Counted from the stretch's first letter, positions 16,782 to 26,427 are shown. The stretch: DNA of 64,000 nucleotides from Candidatus Leptovillus affinis (GCA_016705235.1 JADIYP010000001.1:434001-498000), one strand, 5' to 3'. Translations and numbers: made by a program. Notes: generated by a model not told the origin, from the sequence alone.

Positions 16782-17942
16782 TTAGACCACGTTGTATTCC
16801 CGAATTTGCCGCCCTTCGGCGAACCGCCGGTAATCCAGCATCGAAATATCTAACGTAGTCGCACGGCCGTCCAGCATAAGCTCGGCCATCAGCAAACCGG
16901 CCACCGGACCATGCATAAAGCCATGCCCGGAAAAACCGCCCACAACGTAATAACCCGCCACCTGCGGAACCGCGCCAAAAATAGGATGCGCGTCCGGCGT
17001 CACCTCATACAAGCCAGCCCAGCCCGACAGCCGCCCGGCGTGCGCCAGCAGCGGCAGGCGGGCCACGGCCGCTTCCATGTGGGTTTCTTCCCAGGCGTCG
17101 TCAACATTTTCGTTGAATCCCGGCTTCTCGGTGGGGTTCGACATGCCGGTGAGCAGGCCGTCACCTTCGCGGTGAAAATAGAGGCTGCGGGCAAAATCAA
17201 TGATAAAAGGAAAATCGGCGGGGATGTCGGGCATGGGCGTGGTGGTGAGCATCTGGCGGCGCAGCGGGGTGATGGGTAATGGCGCGCCCACCATGTCGCC
17301 GATCACACCGGCCCAGGGACCGGCGGCGTTAACGATGGTGTGGCAGGCGATACGGCCGTTCTGGGTTTGCACGGCCGTCACGCGCCCGCCGCCGGTTTCA
17401 ATGCCGGTAACGGCCGTGTCGGTAAACGCCTGCACGCCCAACCGCCGCCCGGCGGCAATATAACCGGCCACCACGCCGTTGGGGTCGGCCAAACCATCGC
17501 CAGGATGGAAGCTGGCCGCCAGGACATCGTCGGCGGCCAGTTGGGGCACACGCCGCCGCACTTCATCGCCGTCCAGCCACTGCGTGGGCACGCCCAACCG
17601 GTTTTGCATGGCCACATTATGCCTAAAAACAGCCGCATCTCGCTCGTTGGTCAGCAAAAACAGGTAGCCCGGCCAACGCAAATCAATCGCCTGCCCGGTT
17701 TCCGCCTCAAAACGCTCCAGCATTGGCAGGCTGATTTGTGACAGACGCACATTAATTTCCGTGCTGAACTGGTAACGGATGCCGCCAGCGCAGCGTCCGG
17801 TAGCGCCCAGTCCAAAAAAGGGCTGCTTTTCCAGCAGCACCACGTTTTTCTGCCCGCGCAGCGCCAGATGGTAAGCCGTGCTGGCTCCCATCACCCCACC
17901 GCCAATGACCACACTATCTGCCGAGGTTGGTAATTCGCTCAT
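16782..17942 (-). CDS. FAD-dependent oxidoreductase, DadA/sarcosine oxidase family
   Basis: 386 aa. N-terminal dinucleotide-binding fold 'VVIGGGVMGASTAYHLA' (residues 11-27) with Glu at the end of the second strand (LLEKQPF), 'GATGRCAGGIRYQFS' after it, and the family's C-terminal FAD contact YYVVGGFSGHGFMHGP. Such enzymes oxidise secondary or D-amino acids (sarcosine, proline, hydroxyproline, glycine). The start overlaps the stop of the upstream OCD-family gene (ATGA), so the pair is cotranslated and likely acts on one cyclic or N-substituted amino acid. Substrate is inferred from context only. Confidence 0.88.
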   Translation of the reverse strand: MSELPTSADSVVIGGGVMGASTAYHLALRGQKNVVLLEKQPFFGLGATGRCAGGIRYQFSTEINVRLSQISLPMLERFEAETGQAIDLRWPGYLFLLTNERDAAVFRHNVAMQNRLGVPTQWLDGDEVRRRVPQLAADDVLAASFHPGDGLADPNGVVAGYIAAGRRLGVQAFTDTAVTGIETGGGRVTAVQTQNGRIACHTIVNAAGPWAGVIGDMVGAPLPITPLRRQMLTTTPMPDIPADFPFIIDFARSLYFHREGDGLLTGMSNPTEKPGFNENVDDAWEETHMEAAVARLPLLAHAGRLSGWAGLYEVTPDAHPIFGAVPQVAGYYVVGGFSGHGFMHGPVAGLLMAELMLDGRATTLDISMLDYRRFAEGRQIREYNVV

Positions 17943-18934
17943 AGCTCCACTTCCGTTCCTAAATTGGCGTCCAGGGCGTTGCGCAAGACAATGCGCGCCG
18001 CAACCGCATCTTGCGCCGCCAGCCCCACCGATTTGAAAAATGTAATTTGCTGCGGATCGGTGCGTCCCGTTTTCAGGCCGGTCACAATTTCACCCAGCTC
18101 GGCGTGGATGTGGCTGGCTGCGATATCGCCATTTTGCAGCGGGATGATCAGGTCTCCGGCTTCGGCCAAGACGGCCGTTCTCGAATCCACCACAACCAAC
18201 GCCCGGCGCACAGTCGCCACGTCTATCTCCTGCATGGTAGGCAAATAGGCGCCGACGCCGTTGATATGCGCGCCAGGGGTCAGGTGGAGGCCGTCGAACA
18301 CCGGTGTGTTGGATGTGGTGGCCGTGCAAATAACATCGGCGTTACGCACGGCCGTTTCCGGCTTATCCACCACCCGCACATTGGTCGGGATCGGTCCCTT
18401 GCCGGCCATTTCGGCGGCCAGGGCGATGGCTTGCTGGGGAACCAGGCTGAAAATGCGCACTTCGCGGATGGCGCGCACGGTGCAGACAGCTTCCAACTGC
18501 GTGCGCGCCTGCACGCCGCTGCCAAAAATGGCGGCGACGGCCGTATCCTCTCTGGCTAACACGTCGGTGGCCGCGCCAGACGCGGCGCCGGTGCGAATGG
18601 CCGTGAGCGAACTGCCTTCCATGATGGCTAACGGCCGTCCTGTAGCGGCGTCAAGCGCCATCACCAGCCCATAAATGACCGGCTCGCCGCGCTGCGCGTT
18701 CTGCGGAAAGACCGAGACAACTTTAACGGCCAACGAGGGCGCGGAATCGTCCGGCAGGTAGGCGGGCATAACCAGAGTCGTGCCCTGCCGGTCGGCAATG
18801 CTGACGTGCGAACGCAGCGGCATAACCGCCTGTCCGGTGGAAACGCTGGCATATGCGGCTTTCATGCCGGCAACAGCCTGGGACATGGGCAGCGCGCGGC
18901 GCACATCTTGCGCGGAGAGAAAACGAATTTTCAT
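17939..18934 (-). CDS. ornithine cyclodeaminase / mu-crystallin family protein
   Basis: 331 aa from ATG 18934 (MKIRFLSAQDVRRALPM), with GGGAG before it; the longer frame upstream is only translated leader repeat. NAD-binding core 'AAIFGSGVQARTQLEAV' near residue 120, ATTSNTPVFDG near 210, and HINGVGAYLPTMQEID. The family includes ornithine cyclodeaminase, pyrroline-2-carboxylate reductase and alanine dehydrogenase; I cannot separate these by eye. Coupled to the downstream FAD oxidoreductase. It carries the same leader element as the arginase-like gene at 7603. Confidence 0.88.
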   Translation of the reverse strand: MKIRFLSAQDVRRALPMSQAVAGMKAAYASVSTGQAVMPLRSHVSIADRQGTTLVMPAYLPDDSAPSLAVKVVSVFPQNAQRGEPVIYGLVMALDAATGRPLAIMEGSSLTAIRTGAASGAATDVLAREDTAVAAIFGSGVQARTQLEAVCTVRAIREVRIFSLVPQQAIALAAEMAGKGPIPTNVRVVDKPETAVRNADVICTATTSNTPVFDGLHLTPGAHINGVGAYLPTMQEIDVATVRRALVVVDSRTAVLAEAGDLIIPLQNGDIAASHIHAELGEIVTGLKTGRTDPQQITFFKSVGLAAQDAVAARIVLRNALDANLGTEVEL

Positions 18935-19032
18935 GAAGTCTCCCTTGAAAATAGATTTGTCAAATCTTAAAGATTTGACAAATCTCAACCTTTTCATTTG
19001 TGGTGGTGGGTTAGACCACTCATGATGTCTCC
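18935..19032 (-). promoter_or_regulatory. second copy of the 9-codon-ORF/hairpin leader
   Basis: Read on the minus strand: AGGAGACATC, ATG at 19023, MSGLTHHHK, stop at 18994, then a hairpin with 16-bp arms at 18953-18985, then CAAGGGAG and the OCD start. It differs from the copy at 7501 by one base within the mini-ORF (GAA to AAA). Confidence 0.5.
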
Positions 19033-19089
19033 TGTCAAAAACAGGCCTCCGGGAAGATCAGGCAAAGGAACCTGCCGGAGGTTGAGCGT

Positions 19090-20364
19090 TTATTCAGTCG
19101 TCCAGACCAGTTCGGGCGGCCACGTATCGCCGTTGATTTGGGCGATGGAGAGGCGGTAAACGCCTACGGCCGTTTCTGCGGCGCAGTCGCCATAGGGCGA
19201 GCAGGTCAGGCTGCCGGTCGCGCCGGGAAAAGCGGCTGTTTGGGTCAGGGCGTCTCGCAATGCCTGCCGGCCAATCAGCAAACGGCCGTTAGGTCCAGAT
19301 TGGGCTACTTGCTCTATCGCCGCCAACAGCAGGTTGGCCGCGTCATAGGCCTGGCCATAAAACGGACCGGCCGGTGCGGCGCCAAAGCGATCTTGCCAGG
19401 CGGCGCGCAAAGCGTCGGCCCCTGTGCCGATGACCGCCGGACCCACGACGTACATCCCATCCACGGCCGACGATCCGACACTCACGGGGAACGTGGGGAC
19501 AAACAGCCCTGTACCGCCCAGTAAAACCGAATCGCTGCTGTCGGTAAGGCGAGACATCGCATTGACGATGAGATTGCCTTCTGGCTCCATCACCGGCAAA
19601 TATAAAACATCCGGCGAGCTAGACATTGCGCCAGCCAGCAGGTCTGTCAGGTCAGCCGCGCCGGTCGGGATGCTGCCCTGGAAGGTAACAGCCCCGCCAG
19701 ACTGCCGGAATGTGCGCAAAAAAGCATCGGCTACCGCTTGAGCCTGCGCGTTGTCGGCATAGATGATGGCCGCCGTGCGGGCGCTGAGGAATTGGGCGGC
19801 AAATTCGGCGGCGATTTGGGCCTGGCGTGTATTGGGCGGCGCGGTGCGATAGTAACCCGGCTGCCAAAGGCCGCCGGTTTCTGATGGGGGCCTGGTGAGG
19901 GAAACGGCCGTGTTCGCCGGCGAGATCATAACCAATCCGGCCTGATCAACAAGGGGAAGAGTGGCTTCGGCAACGGCCGTGCAAACCGGGCCAATCAGCC
20001 CTACCAGGTTTGGCTGCTCGGCAAGCAGCGCTTCTAATTCCGCGCGACCTTGGTCACTCTGGCAGCCAGAATCAACCAGATGCAGCTTCAGCGGATGATC
20101 CAATATCCCGCCGCCCTGGTCGTCGAGAGCGATTTCCACGCCGCCCACCACCTCATCACCCAGATAAGACGCATCCCCGGATAAAACGGCCAATACCGCC
20201 AGGGGAATAGGCTCATCTTTTTTTATTTCTATACAACCAAGCGGATCAATGCATGTGAGGTTATCCTGATCACAGGCCGCCAAAAGACAGCACAATCCGA
20301 TCAGCCAGACAAAAGCGAATCGGGCATGTATCTCATGTGAAATCCGTGGTCTTGGGGAAATCAT
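19090..20364 (-). CDS. ABC transporter substrate-binding lipoprotein, LivJ-like (type I periplasmic fold)
   Basis: 424 aa. Signal peptide with lipobox LLAACD (Cys near 31). A short cysteine motif TCIDPLGCIEI matches TCTDAIGCVEV at the same place in the livJ-like protein at 24935, and both share LLIGRQALRDAL near the C-terminus, so the two are paralogues. 'AVLSGDASYLGDEVVGGVEI' is the usual first strand of amino-acid binding Peripla_BP_6 proteins. It lies about 100 bp downstream of livF on the same strand, so it may give the LivHMGF permease a second ligand specificity. Confidence 0.88.
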   Translation of the reverse strand: MISPRPRISHEIHARFAFVWLIGLCCLLAACDQDNLTCIDPLGCIEIKKDEPIPLAVLAVLSGDASYLGDEVVGGVEIALDDQGGGILDHPLKLHLVDSGCQSDQGRAELEALLAEQPNLVGLIGPVCTAVAEATLPLVDQAGLVMISPANTAVSLTRPPSETGGLWQPGYYRTAPPNTRQAQIAAEFAAQFLSARTAAIIYADNAQAQAVADAFLRTFRQSGGAVTFQGSIPTGAADLTDLLAGAMSSSPDVLYLPVMEPEGNLIVNAMSRLTDSSDSVLLGGTGLFVPTFPVSVGSSAVDGMYVVGPAVIGTGADALRAAWQDRFGAAPAGPFYGQAYDAANLLLAAIEQVAQSGPNGRLLIGRQALRDALTQTAAFPGATGSLTCSPYGDCAAETAVGVYRLSIAQINGDTWPPELVWTTE

Positions 20365-20466
20365 GAAGTGGAGGGTATGGCTCTGTTAAACGTGATGCGC
20401 AAGCAGCGCACCACGTTTAACCTCGGATAAAAAACGGTTGAAAGTCTAAGAATTTGCCGACGGCCG

Positions 20467-21180
20467 TTATTCAATTCCCAGATAAGCTTTCTGAACCATG
20501 GGGTTTCTTTGCAGCTCTTTGGCCGAATCGCTCAGAACAATAGCCCCCGTTTGCAGCACATAACCGCGATGGGCAACCTGCAAAGCCATGTGGGCATTTT
20601 GCTCAACCAACAAGACCGTCGTGCCGGTTTTGTTAATTTCGGTAACTGTATCAAAGATAGCTTCCACCAGGACAGGCGCCAACCCCATCGACGGCTCATC
20701 TAACAACAGCAAATTAGGCCGGGACATCATCGCGCGGCCCATGGCCAACATCTGCTGTTCGCCGCCGCTCATCGTGCCGGCGAGTTGTTTCTTTCGTTCT
20801 GCCAGACGGGGAAATAATTTGTAGATTTTTTCCAGGTCGGAAGCAATGCCCTCTTTGTCGGTGCGGTGGAAAGCGCCCATTTCCAGGTTTTCTAACACGG
20901 TGAGCTTGGCAAAAACGCCGCGCCCTTCTGGAACCATGGCCACGCCTTTGCCGACAAGGTGATGGGCTTTGTATTGGCTCAAATCTTCGCCGCCCAAGGT
21001 GATGGCGCCTGGTTTGGGCGGGATGAGGCCGCTGATCGAGCGCAGGGTAGTGGTTTTGCCGGCGCCATTACCGCCAATGAGCGAGACGATTTCCCCTTCT
21101 TCAACGGTGAGCGAAATGCCTTTGAGAGCATGAATGTTGCCGTAGTAGGCATGGAGATTATTGATTTCGAGTAGGGCCAT
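20467..21180 (-). CDS. livF: branched-chain amino-acid ABC transporter ATPase LivF
   Basis: 237 aa ATPase. Walker A GGNGAGKTTTLR (near 37), signature MSGGEQQMLAMGRA (LSGG variant), Walker B LLLLDEPSMGLAP, and H-loop LLVEQNAH. The short length and LAPVLVE after Walker B mark the LivF rather than LivG branch. GGAG precedes the ATG. Last gene of the livHMGF set; works with LivG as the nucleotide-binding pair on the cytoplasmic face. Confidence 0.95.
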   Translation of the reverse strand: MALLEINNLHAYYGNIHALKGISLTVEEGEIVSLIGGNGAGKTTTLRSISGLIPPKPGAITLGGEDLSQYKAHHLVGKGVAMVPEGRGVFAKLTVLENLEMGAFHRTDKEGIASDLEKIYKLFPRLAERKKQLAGTMSGGEQQMLAMGRAMMSRPNLLLLDEPSMGLAPVLVEAIFDTVTEINKTGTTVLLVEQNAHMALQVAHRGYVLQTGAIVLSDSAKELQRNPMVQKAYLGIE

Positions 21181-21200
21181 CTAGGCGACTCCTTTTGCCG

Positions 21201-21998
21201 TCACACTGAAACTTCAATGGTGGCGCTGGCGGCCGCGCCGCGCCCCAGATACGCCTCGATCACCTGCGGATTGCTTTGGATTTCCGCCGGTTTGCCTTCG
21301 GCAATTTTCTTGCCGTAATCCAGCACGGTAATATGCTCGGAAATGCCCATGACCACGCGCATATCGTGTTCGATGAGCAAGACGGTAATGTCTAAGACGT
21401 CGCGCAGGTTTTGGATAAATTCGGTGGTTTCGGCCGTTTCGCGGGGGTTCATGCCGGCCGTGGGTTCGTCGAGCAGCAGCAGTTTGGGTTTGCTGGCCAG
21501 CGCCCGGGCTATTTCCAGGCGGCGTTGGTCGCCGTAAGGCAGGTTACGGGCCAGATCGTCCCCTTTACCGCGTAACCCAACAAAATCGAGCAAACGATTG
21601 GCTTCTAAGAGGGCTTCTCTTTCTTCTTTGACTGTTTTGGGCGTGTGAAACAGCGCGCCGACCCAGTTGGAATGGAGTTGGGGTTCCATGCCGACGAGGA
21701 TGTTTTCGATGGTGGACATGGAGCTGAAAAGACGGATATTTTGGTAGGTGCGCGAGATGCCCAGGCGGGCGATTTGATCCGGGGAGCGGCCTTTGACGGA
21801 ACGGCCGTTAAACACGATGTCCCCTTCGTCAATGTTATAAAAGCCAGTGATGCAGTTAAAAAAGGTGGTTTTACCCGCCCCGTTGGGGCCAATAATGCTG
21901 ACGATCGAGCTTTGGGGGATGCTGAACGTGAGGTCACTCACCGCCACCAAACCGCCGAAGCGTTTTACAACTTTTGTTGTCTCCAGGATGTTTGTCAT
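21201..21998 (-). CDS. livG: branched-chain amino-acid ABC transporter ATPase LivG
   Basis: 265 aa. Walker A GPNGAGKTTFFNC, 'YQNIRLFSSMSTIENILVG' (the LivG Q-loop region), Walker B LLLLDEPTAGMNP and H-loop LLIEHDMRVVMG. The usual LSGG signature reads NLPYGDQRRLEIARALA, which is normal for LivG. GAGGATAAACCC precedes the ATG. Twenty bp separate it from livF and 11 from livM, so the genes are one operon. Confidence 0.95.
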   Translation of the reverse strand: MTNILETTKVVKRFGGLVAVSDLTFSIPQSSIVSIIGPNGAGKTTFFNCITGFYNIDEGDIVFNGRSVKGRSPDQIARLGISRTYQNIRLFSSMSTIENILVGMEPQLHSNWVGALFHTPKTVKEEREALLEANRLLDFVGLRGKGDDLARNLPYGDQRRLEIARALASKPKLLLLDEPTAGMNPRETAETTEFIQNLRDVLDITVLLIEHDMRVVMGISEHITVLDYGKKIAEGKPAEIQSNPQVIEAYLGRGAAASATIEVSV

Positions 21999-22009
21999 GG
22001 GTTTATCCT

Positions 22010-23707
22010 CTAAGCCATCGACTTTGCGTCTTCAGAATCATCCGGCCTGTGGTCTATGTCCGCCGCATGTAGTTCGCGGCGACGAATTGGCGAGGGCCAC
22101 AAACCTTCAGGGCGAAGCAGCATGGTGACGATGAGCAGCGCCCCATAGAGCAACATGCGATATTCAGCAAATTCGCGCAGCAGCTCTGGCAGGCCCACCA
22201 ACACCAACGCGCCGACGACCACGCCGGGCAAGCTGCCCAGCCCGCCAACAATGATGAGGCTCAAGACGTTGATGGAGATGAGCAAATTGAAGCTGTGCGG
22301 GAAAATAGAGCTGAGACGGGAGGCAAAAATCGCTCCGGCCAGACCAGAAAACGCCGCGCCGGTGGCAAAGGCCATCAGTTTGGTGCTGACCAAACGAATG
22401 CCCATTGCTTCGGCTACGTCTTCGTCTTCGCGCAGGGCCATCCAGCGCCGCCCAATACGCGCATCTCGGAACCGCCAGGACACGAAGACAGCCAGCAAAC
22501 AGCCGGCCAAGATCAGGTAGTAATAGTGCTCTGGCTGGACAAAGACAAAACCCATAGCTTCTGGTTTGCCAATTTGGAGAATGCCTTGAGCGCCGCCAAT
22601 GTATGGTTTTAACAGGTCAGAAACAACGAGGACACGAATGATCTCGCCGAAGCCCAGGGTGACAATAGCCAGATAATCGCCGCGCATCCGCAGGACGGGC
22701 ACGCCGAGGATAATGCCGGCGAGTGTTGCGGCCAATACGCTGAAGGGCAGTGCCGCCCAAAATGAAAGACCGCCGACGCCTAAATCGCCTTGGGTGGTTA
22801 GAAGCCCCATGACGTAGGCGCCAATGGCAAAGAAAGCCACGTAACCGAGGTCGAGCAAACCGGCGAAGCCGACGACGATGTTCAGGCCTAACCCCATGAG
22901 GATGAATGTGCCCACGATGTCGGCGACTTCGGTGAGATAGGTGCCCATGATGACGGGGAGGATGAGGACAAAGGCGACCCCGAGGCCGATGTTGAGGCGG
23001 CGCAGTTGTTTGGCTTTGGCCGGGGCCATTTCGGCGCGGCGCTGCTGCATGGCTTGTTTGCCCTGAGCGTCCCACCAGGCGCTGATGCCGACGGCGAGGA
23101 TGAAGATGATGACGGCCGTTATCGGCGTAATTCCTTTCGCGCCAAACAAAAAGTTGAGCACGGCGCGGGGGGTATACGGCCGTAATATCAGCAGCAAAAT
23201 CTCCGACAGCAGGCCAATAACCAACGTCCACAACAACCCGCTAAACAGCGGCTTCTGGATGCGTTTTGGCAGCAGATCAAAGGCCGCGCCGATAACGCCC
23301 AACACGCCCATGACGACCAACAACATCAAGCTGCCGACAACAGGGGTTTGACCAAATGTTAGAATCTCAATGAGATCGGCCGAGACGTTGACAAAGGAGT
23401 TGCGGATGCCGGGCCAGATAATTGTCAGGAAAATAAGGGCGATGGGAGGAACGGCCGTTAACAATCCGGCCACCAAACCCCGCAAAATTGCCCCAACCGG
23501 CGCTACGCCTTCCCCTTTTTGCCAGGAAAAATAGCCGGCAATTAACGCCGTGCTAAATAATAACAATTGCCCCAGGGTCAAAACGCCGGTAATGATGTCG
23601 CGCACATCAAACGTCTGCACCATGCCGATGGCGCTCACACTCAAGGCAACAATCCCGGCGATAAGGCCAAGGCGAACTGCTTTACTGAAATTTGCTGTTT
23701 GGGCCAT
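22010..23707 (-). CDS. livM: branched-chain amino-acid ABC transporter permease LivM with long N-terminal membrane extension
   Basis: 565 aa, well over the 300-420 usual for LivM. The canonical permease occupies about residues 240-545 (NIVVGFAGLLDLGYVAFFAI, MRGDYLAIVTLGFGEIIRVL, and the EAA-like RWMALREDEDVAEAMGI). The first ~220 residues hold about six further hydrophobic helices (e.g. GVLTLGQLLLFSTALIAGYF, GSLMLLVVMGVLGVIGAAFD) with no ABC permease motif that I recognise. AGGAGCGACGC precedes the ATG, so the long form starts properly. The role of the extension is unknown. Confidence 0.93.
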   Translation of the reverse strand: MAQTANFSKAVRLGLIAGIVALSVSAIGMVQTFDVRDIITGVLTLGQLLLFSTALIAGYFSWQKGEGVAPVGAILRGLVAGLLTAVPPIALIFLTIIWPGIRNSFVNVSADLIEILTFGQTPVVGSLMLLVVMGVLGVIGAAFDLLPKRIQKPLFSGLLWTLVIGLLSEILLLILRPYTPRAVLNFLFGAKGITPITAVIIFILAVGISAWWDAQGKQAMQQRRAEMAPAKAKQLRRLNIGLGVAFVLILPVIMGTYLTEVADIVGTFILMGLGLNIVVGFAGLLDLGYVAFFAIGAYVMGLLTTQGDLGVGGLSFWAALPFSVLAATLAGIILGVPVLRMRGDYLAIVTLGFGEIIRVLVVSDLLKPYIGGAQGILQIGKPEAMGFVFVQPEHYYYLILAGCLLAVFVSWRFRDARIGRRWMALREDEDVAEAMGIRLVSTKLMAFATGAAFSGLAGAIFASRLSSIFPHSFNLLISINVLSLIIVGGLGSLPGVVVGALVLVGLPELLREFAEYRMLLYGALLIVTMLLRPEGLWPSPIRRRELHAADIDHRPDDSEDAKSMA

Positions 23708-23719
23708 GCGTCGCTCCTA

Positions 23720-24790
23720 TTATGCCTTCTTCTCGGCCAACTTTTCACCAATAAGGCCTTGCGGGCGGAAAATAAGCACCAAGACCAACATCGTAAAGGC
23801 AATAACATCCTTCAATTGATGCGCGCCGGCGATGCCCAGCCCCTCCAAAAACAGCGGCGGGCCTACCGCCTCGATAACGCCTAGAAGCAAACCGCCCAAA
23901 GCTGCTCCGGGAATGCTGCCAATCCCGCCAAAAACAGCGGCCGTAAACGCCTTAATCCCCGGCACAAAACCCATGTAAAAGTGAACCTGGCGGAAGACCA
24001 GCCCCCACAGAACACCGGCAACGCCGGCCATGGCCGCGCCAATGGCAAAGGTGATGGAAACGGTGCGGTCTACGTTGATGCCCATCAGGGCAGCCACGTC
24101 TTTGTCTTCGGCTACGGCGCGGATGGCTTTGCCGGTTTTAGTCCGCTGGATAAATAAGTACAGCGAAACCAGGGCGATGATGGTGGTGGCCATGACCACC
24201 ACGCGAGTTCTTAAAAATTCCAGACCTAAAATTGTCCAACGCCCCTGTAATGCCTCAGGCACAGGAAAAGGGATAAGCGCCGAACCGAACAGTCCTCGGA
24301 AAAAATATTGCCAGAAAAAGGACGCGCCGATAGCGGTAATAAGGGGAACCAAACGGGGAGCGCGACGCAGCGGGCGATAGGCGATGCGCTCTGTGAGTAA
24401 CGCGACACTGATTGAGGTGGTAATGGCAACGGCCGTGATCACCAACAAACTAATAACTGGCTGCGAATCCATAAACCCGGATGCGCTTAAATACGCCGCC
24501 ACCAATACCGTAGATGTAATGGCTCCCGACATAAAAAATTCGCCATGGGCAAAGTTGATCATGAACAAAATGCCATACACCATTGTGTACCCAAGAGCAA
24601 TTAAGGCATACAAGCTGCCCTGAGATAATCCGGAAATCAAAAAATCGACCCATATCTCGACTGTGTACGTATTTCCCACACCCAAAAACAACTTAGCCAC
24701 CGTGCCATAGATAACCAACACGATAATAACAGCTCGAAACACCCATAAAAAGACGCCGATGAAATCTATCTCTTTGAATCGTTGGGACAT
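23720..24790 (-). CDS. livH: branched-chain amino-acid ABC transporter permease LivH
   Basis: 356 aa from ATG 24790 (MSQRFKEIDF), with GGAG before it; a TTG ten codons upstream is less likely. Canonical motifs: 'LIALGYTMVYGILFMINFAH' near residue 70, IRAVAEDKDVAALMGIN (coupling loop) and FGGIGSIPGAALGGLLLG near the end. An N-terminal helix of about 30 residues precedes the usual start. 12 bp upstream of livM; together they form the transmembrane channel. Confidence 0.95.
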   Translation of the reverse strand: MSQRFKEIDFIGVFLWVFRAVIIVLVIYGTVAKLFLGVGNTYTVEIWVDFLISGLSQGSLYALIALGYTMVYGILFMINFAHGEFFMSGAITSTVLVAAYLSASGFMDSQPVISLLVITAVAITTSISVALLTERIAYRPLRRAPRLVPLITAIGASFFWQYFFRGLFGSALIPFPVPEALQGRWTILGLEFLRTRVVVMATTIIALVSLYLFIQRTKTGKAIRAVAEDKDVAALMGINVDRTVSITFAIGAAMAGVAGVLWGLVFRQVHFYMGFVPGIKAFTAAVFGGIGSIPGAALGGLLLGVIEAVGPPLFLEGLGIAGAHQLKDVIAFTMLVLVLIFRPQGLIGEKLAEKKA

Positions 24791-24934
24791 ACGCTCTCGC
24801 TCCAATGGGGGTGCGGCCAAAGCCCTAGATGGTACAAGATACCAACAAGATGATAAAGATAGGCTCCGGGCATTGCCGGAGCCTATCCCTACGATTTATG
24901 AATCACAGCTTACTTGCCAAACAAGCAGCTTGCC

Positions 24935-26221
24935 TTATTTTTCAGGCCAAATGCGAACAAACTCGCCGCTTTGTACCTGGCTTACAGAAATTTGCGGGTC
25001 GGCGCAGTCACCATATTCATCGCAGGTGATGGTGCCGGTGATGCCTTCCATGCCTGATGTGGCAAACAACGCATCGCGCAGAGCCTGACGGCCGATCAAC
25101 AACGTCCCGTCAGCGCCTTGCTGGGCTACCTTTTCGATGGCATCCAAAACCATGTTCGTGGCGTCAAACGCATGAGCATGGAAAGGAGCAGTCGGTTCGG
25201 TGCCTGCTTTTTCCATATAAGCGGGCAAGAAGGTATCGGTGTAGAAAGCATTGCTGAAGCTCAGGTCTGGGCCAGAGGCATACATGCCTTCAGAGGTTCC
25301 AACGGTATTTTCCAGGAAGCTGGGGGACTGGATGCCATCTGCGCCAGCCAAAACGACGCCTTTGAGGCCTTCGATATTGGCAGCGCTGTTGGTGAGCAAG
25401 GAACCCAAGGGAATAAATACCGGGAAGTAAATGAACTCAGGGCCAGACGCCGCAATAGAGGTTAACAGCGGTTCGACGTTGGTGGCGTCGGCAGCTTCAG
25501 CCTCAAAAGCAACGATTTCGCCGCCCAAAGCTTTGAAGGAATCTGAGAAGACCGTGGCTAAACCTTCGGTATAGGGATCGCCGTCGTGGATAACCGCAGC
25601 TTTGCGAACGCCCAGTTCATTGTAGGCAAACTCGGCCATCGCCGCGCCCTGAATTTTGTCGTTGTGGGCGGTACGCAGATAACCAGCCTCATGCAGCGCC
25701 GGATCGGTTAGCGACGGGGAGGTGTTGGACGGGGAAACCATGGCAAACCCGGCATCGGAGATGATCTTGGCGGCGGGCACACCCGCGCCAGAGCAGCTGG
25801 TGCCGATGATGGCGACGATCTGCGGGTTGGAGACGATTTTCTGCGCGGAGGTTTGGCCACCTTCGGCGCTGCAGCCGTCATCTTCGGGCTGCAATTCGAT
25901 GGCGTGTCCCATAATTTCGCCGCGAAGATCGATGGCGATTTCGACGCCGTACTGGGAATCCAGGCCGAGTTCCGTGTTGGGGCCGGAAACGACCAGAGAG
26001 GATGCCAGCATAATCGGATCGCCGGGGGCGACTTCTACACAGCCGATGGCGTCGGTGCAGGTTGCGCCGGCGTCGGCGGGGGCTTCAACGGCCGTTTCCG
26101 AGGTTGAGGCGGATTCGTTGGCTTCAGTAGCAGCCGATTCGCTGCCTTCACTGCCGCCACAGGCAACCAGGAACAGGGCCAACAATAAGGATAACAATAC
26201 CAAGAGAGTTGCTCGTTTCAT
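24935..26221 (-). CDS. livJ: branched-chain amino-acid ABC transporter substrate-binding lipoprotein
   Basis: 428 aa, first gene of the liv operon. Signal peptide and lipobox LFLVACGG, a Glu/Ser/Ala-rich linker to about residue 50, then TCTDAIGCVEV and the type I binding fold (GLDSQYGVEIAIDLRG, IVAIIGTSCSGAGVPAAKII, FAMVSPSNTSPSLTDP). Ligand is an aliphatic or related amino acid by family; not provable here. AGGAGGAG precedes the ATG. 145 bp to livH. The downstream OCD/FAD pair suggests uptake linked to amino-acid catabolism. Confidence 0.92.
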   Translation of the reverse strand: MKRATLLVLLSLLLALFLVACGGSEGSESAATEANESASTSETAVEAPADAGATCTDAIGCVEVAPGDPIMLASSLVVSGPNTELGLDSQYGVEIAIDLRGEIMGHAIELQPEDDGCSAEGGQTSAQKIVSNPQIVAIIGTSCSGAGVPAAKIISDAGFAMVSPSNTSPSLTDPALHEAGYLRTAHNDKIQGAAMAEFAYNELGVRKAAVIHDGDPYTEGLATVFSDSFKALGGEIVAFEAEAADATNVEPLLTSIAASGPEFIYFPVFIPLGSLLTNSAANIEGLKGVVLAGADGIQSPSFLENTVGTSEGMYASGPDLSFSNAFYTDTFLPAYMEKAGTEPTAPFHAHAFDATNMVLDAIEKVAQQGADGTLLIGRQALRDALFATSGMEGITGTITCDEYGDCADPQISVSQVQSGEFVRIWPEK

Positions 26222-26399
26222 GTTTTCTCCTCCTAAGGTTAACTATCATCTGCACAACTCGTTGATGATGGGTTCTATAGAGCTTTAACTAATTATTTTT
26301 TCAGTGGGGGGAATTTTTACGGTAAGTACAAAATTTTTTTAGGATTTTAATTTGATTTAGCAATCACCTCCTCGCCGTTGGTACTAAAATACCAAGGAA

Positions 26400-26427
26400 A
26401 TTCTAATGGATAATTGGTGCTTGTCAA
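26400..26427 (-). promoter_or_regulatory. promoter of the liv operon
   Basis: Minus strand TTGACA (26427-26422), 16 bp, TAGAAT (26405-26400). The leader is about 170 nt and includes a small hairpin (TTGGTA/TACCAA at 26375-26392), which could be regulatory. Confidence 0.6.
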
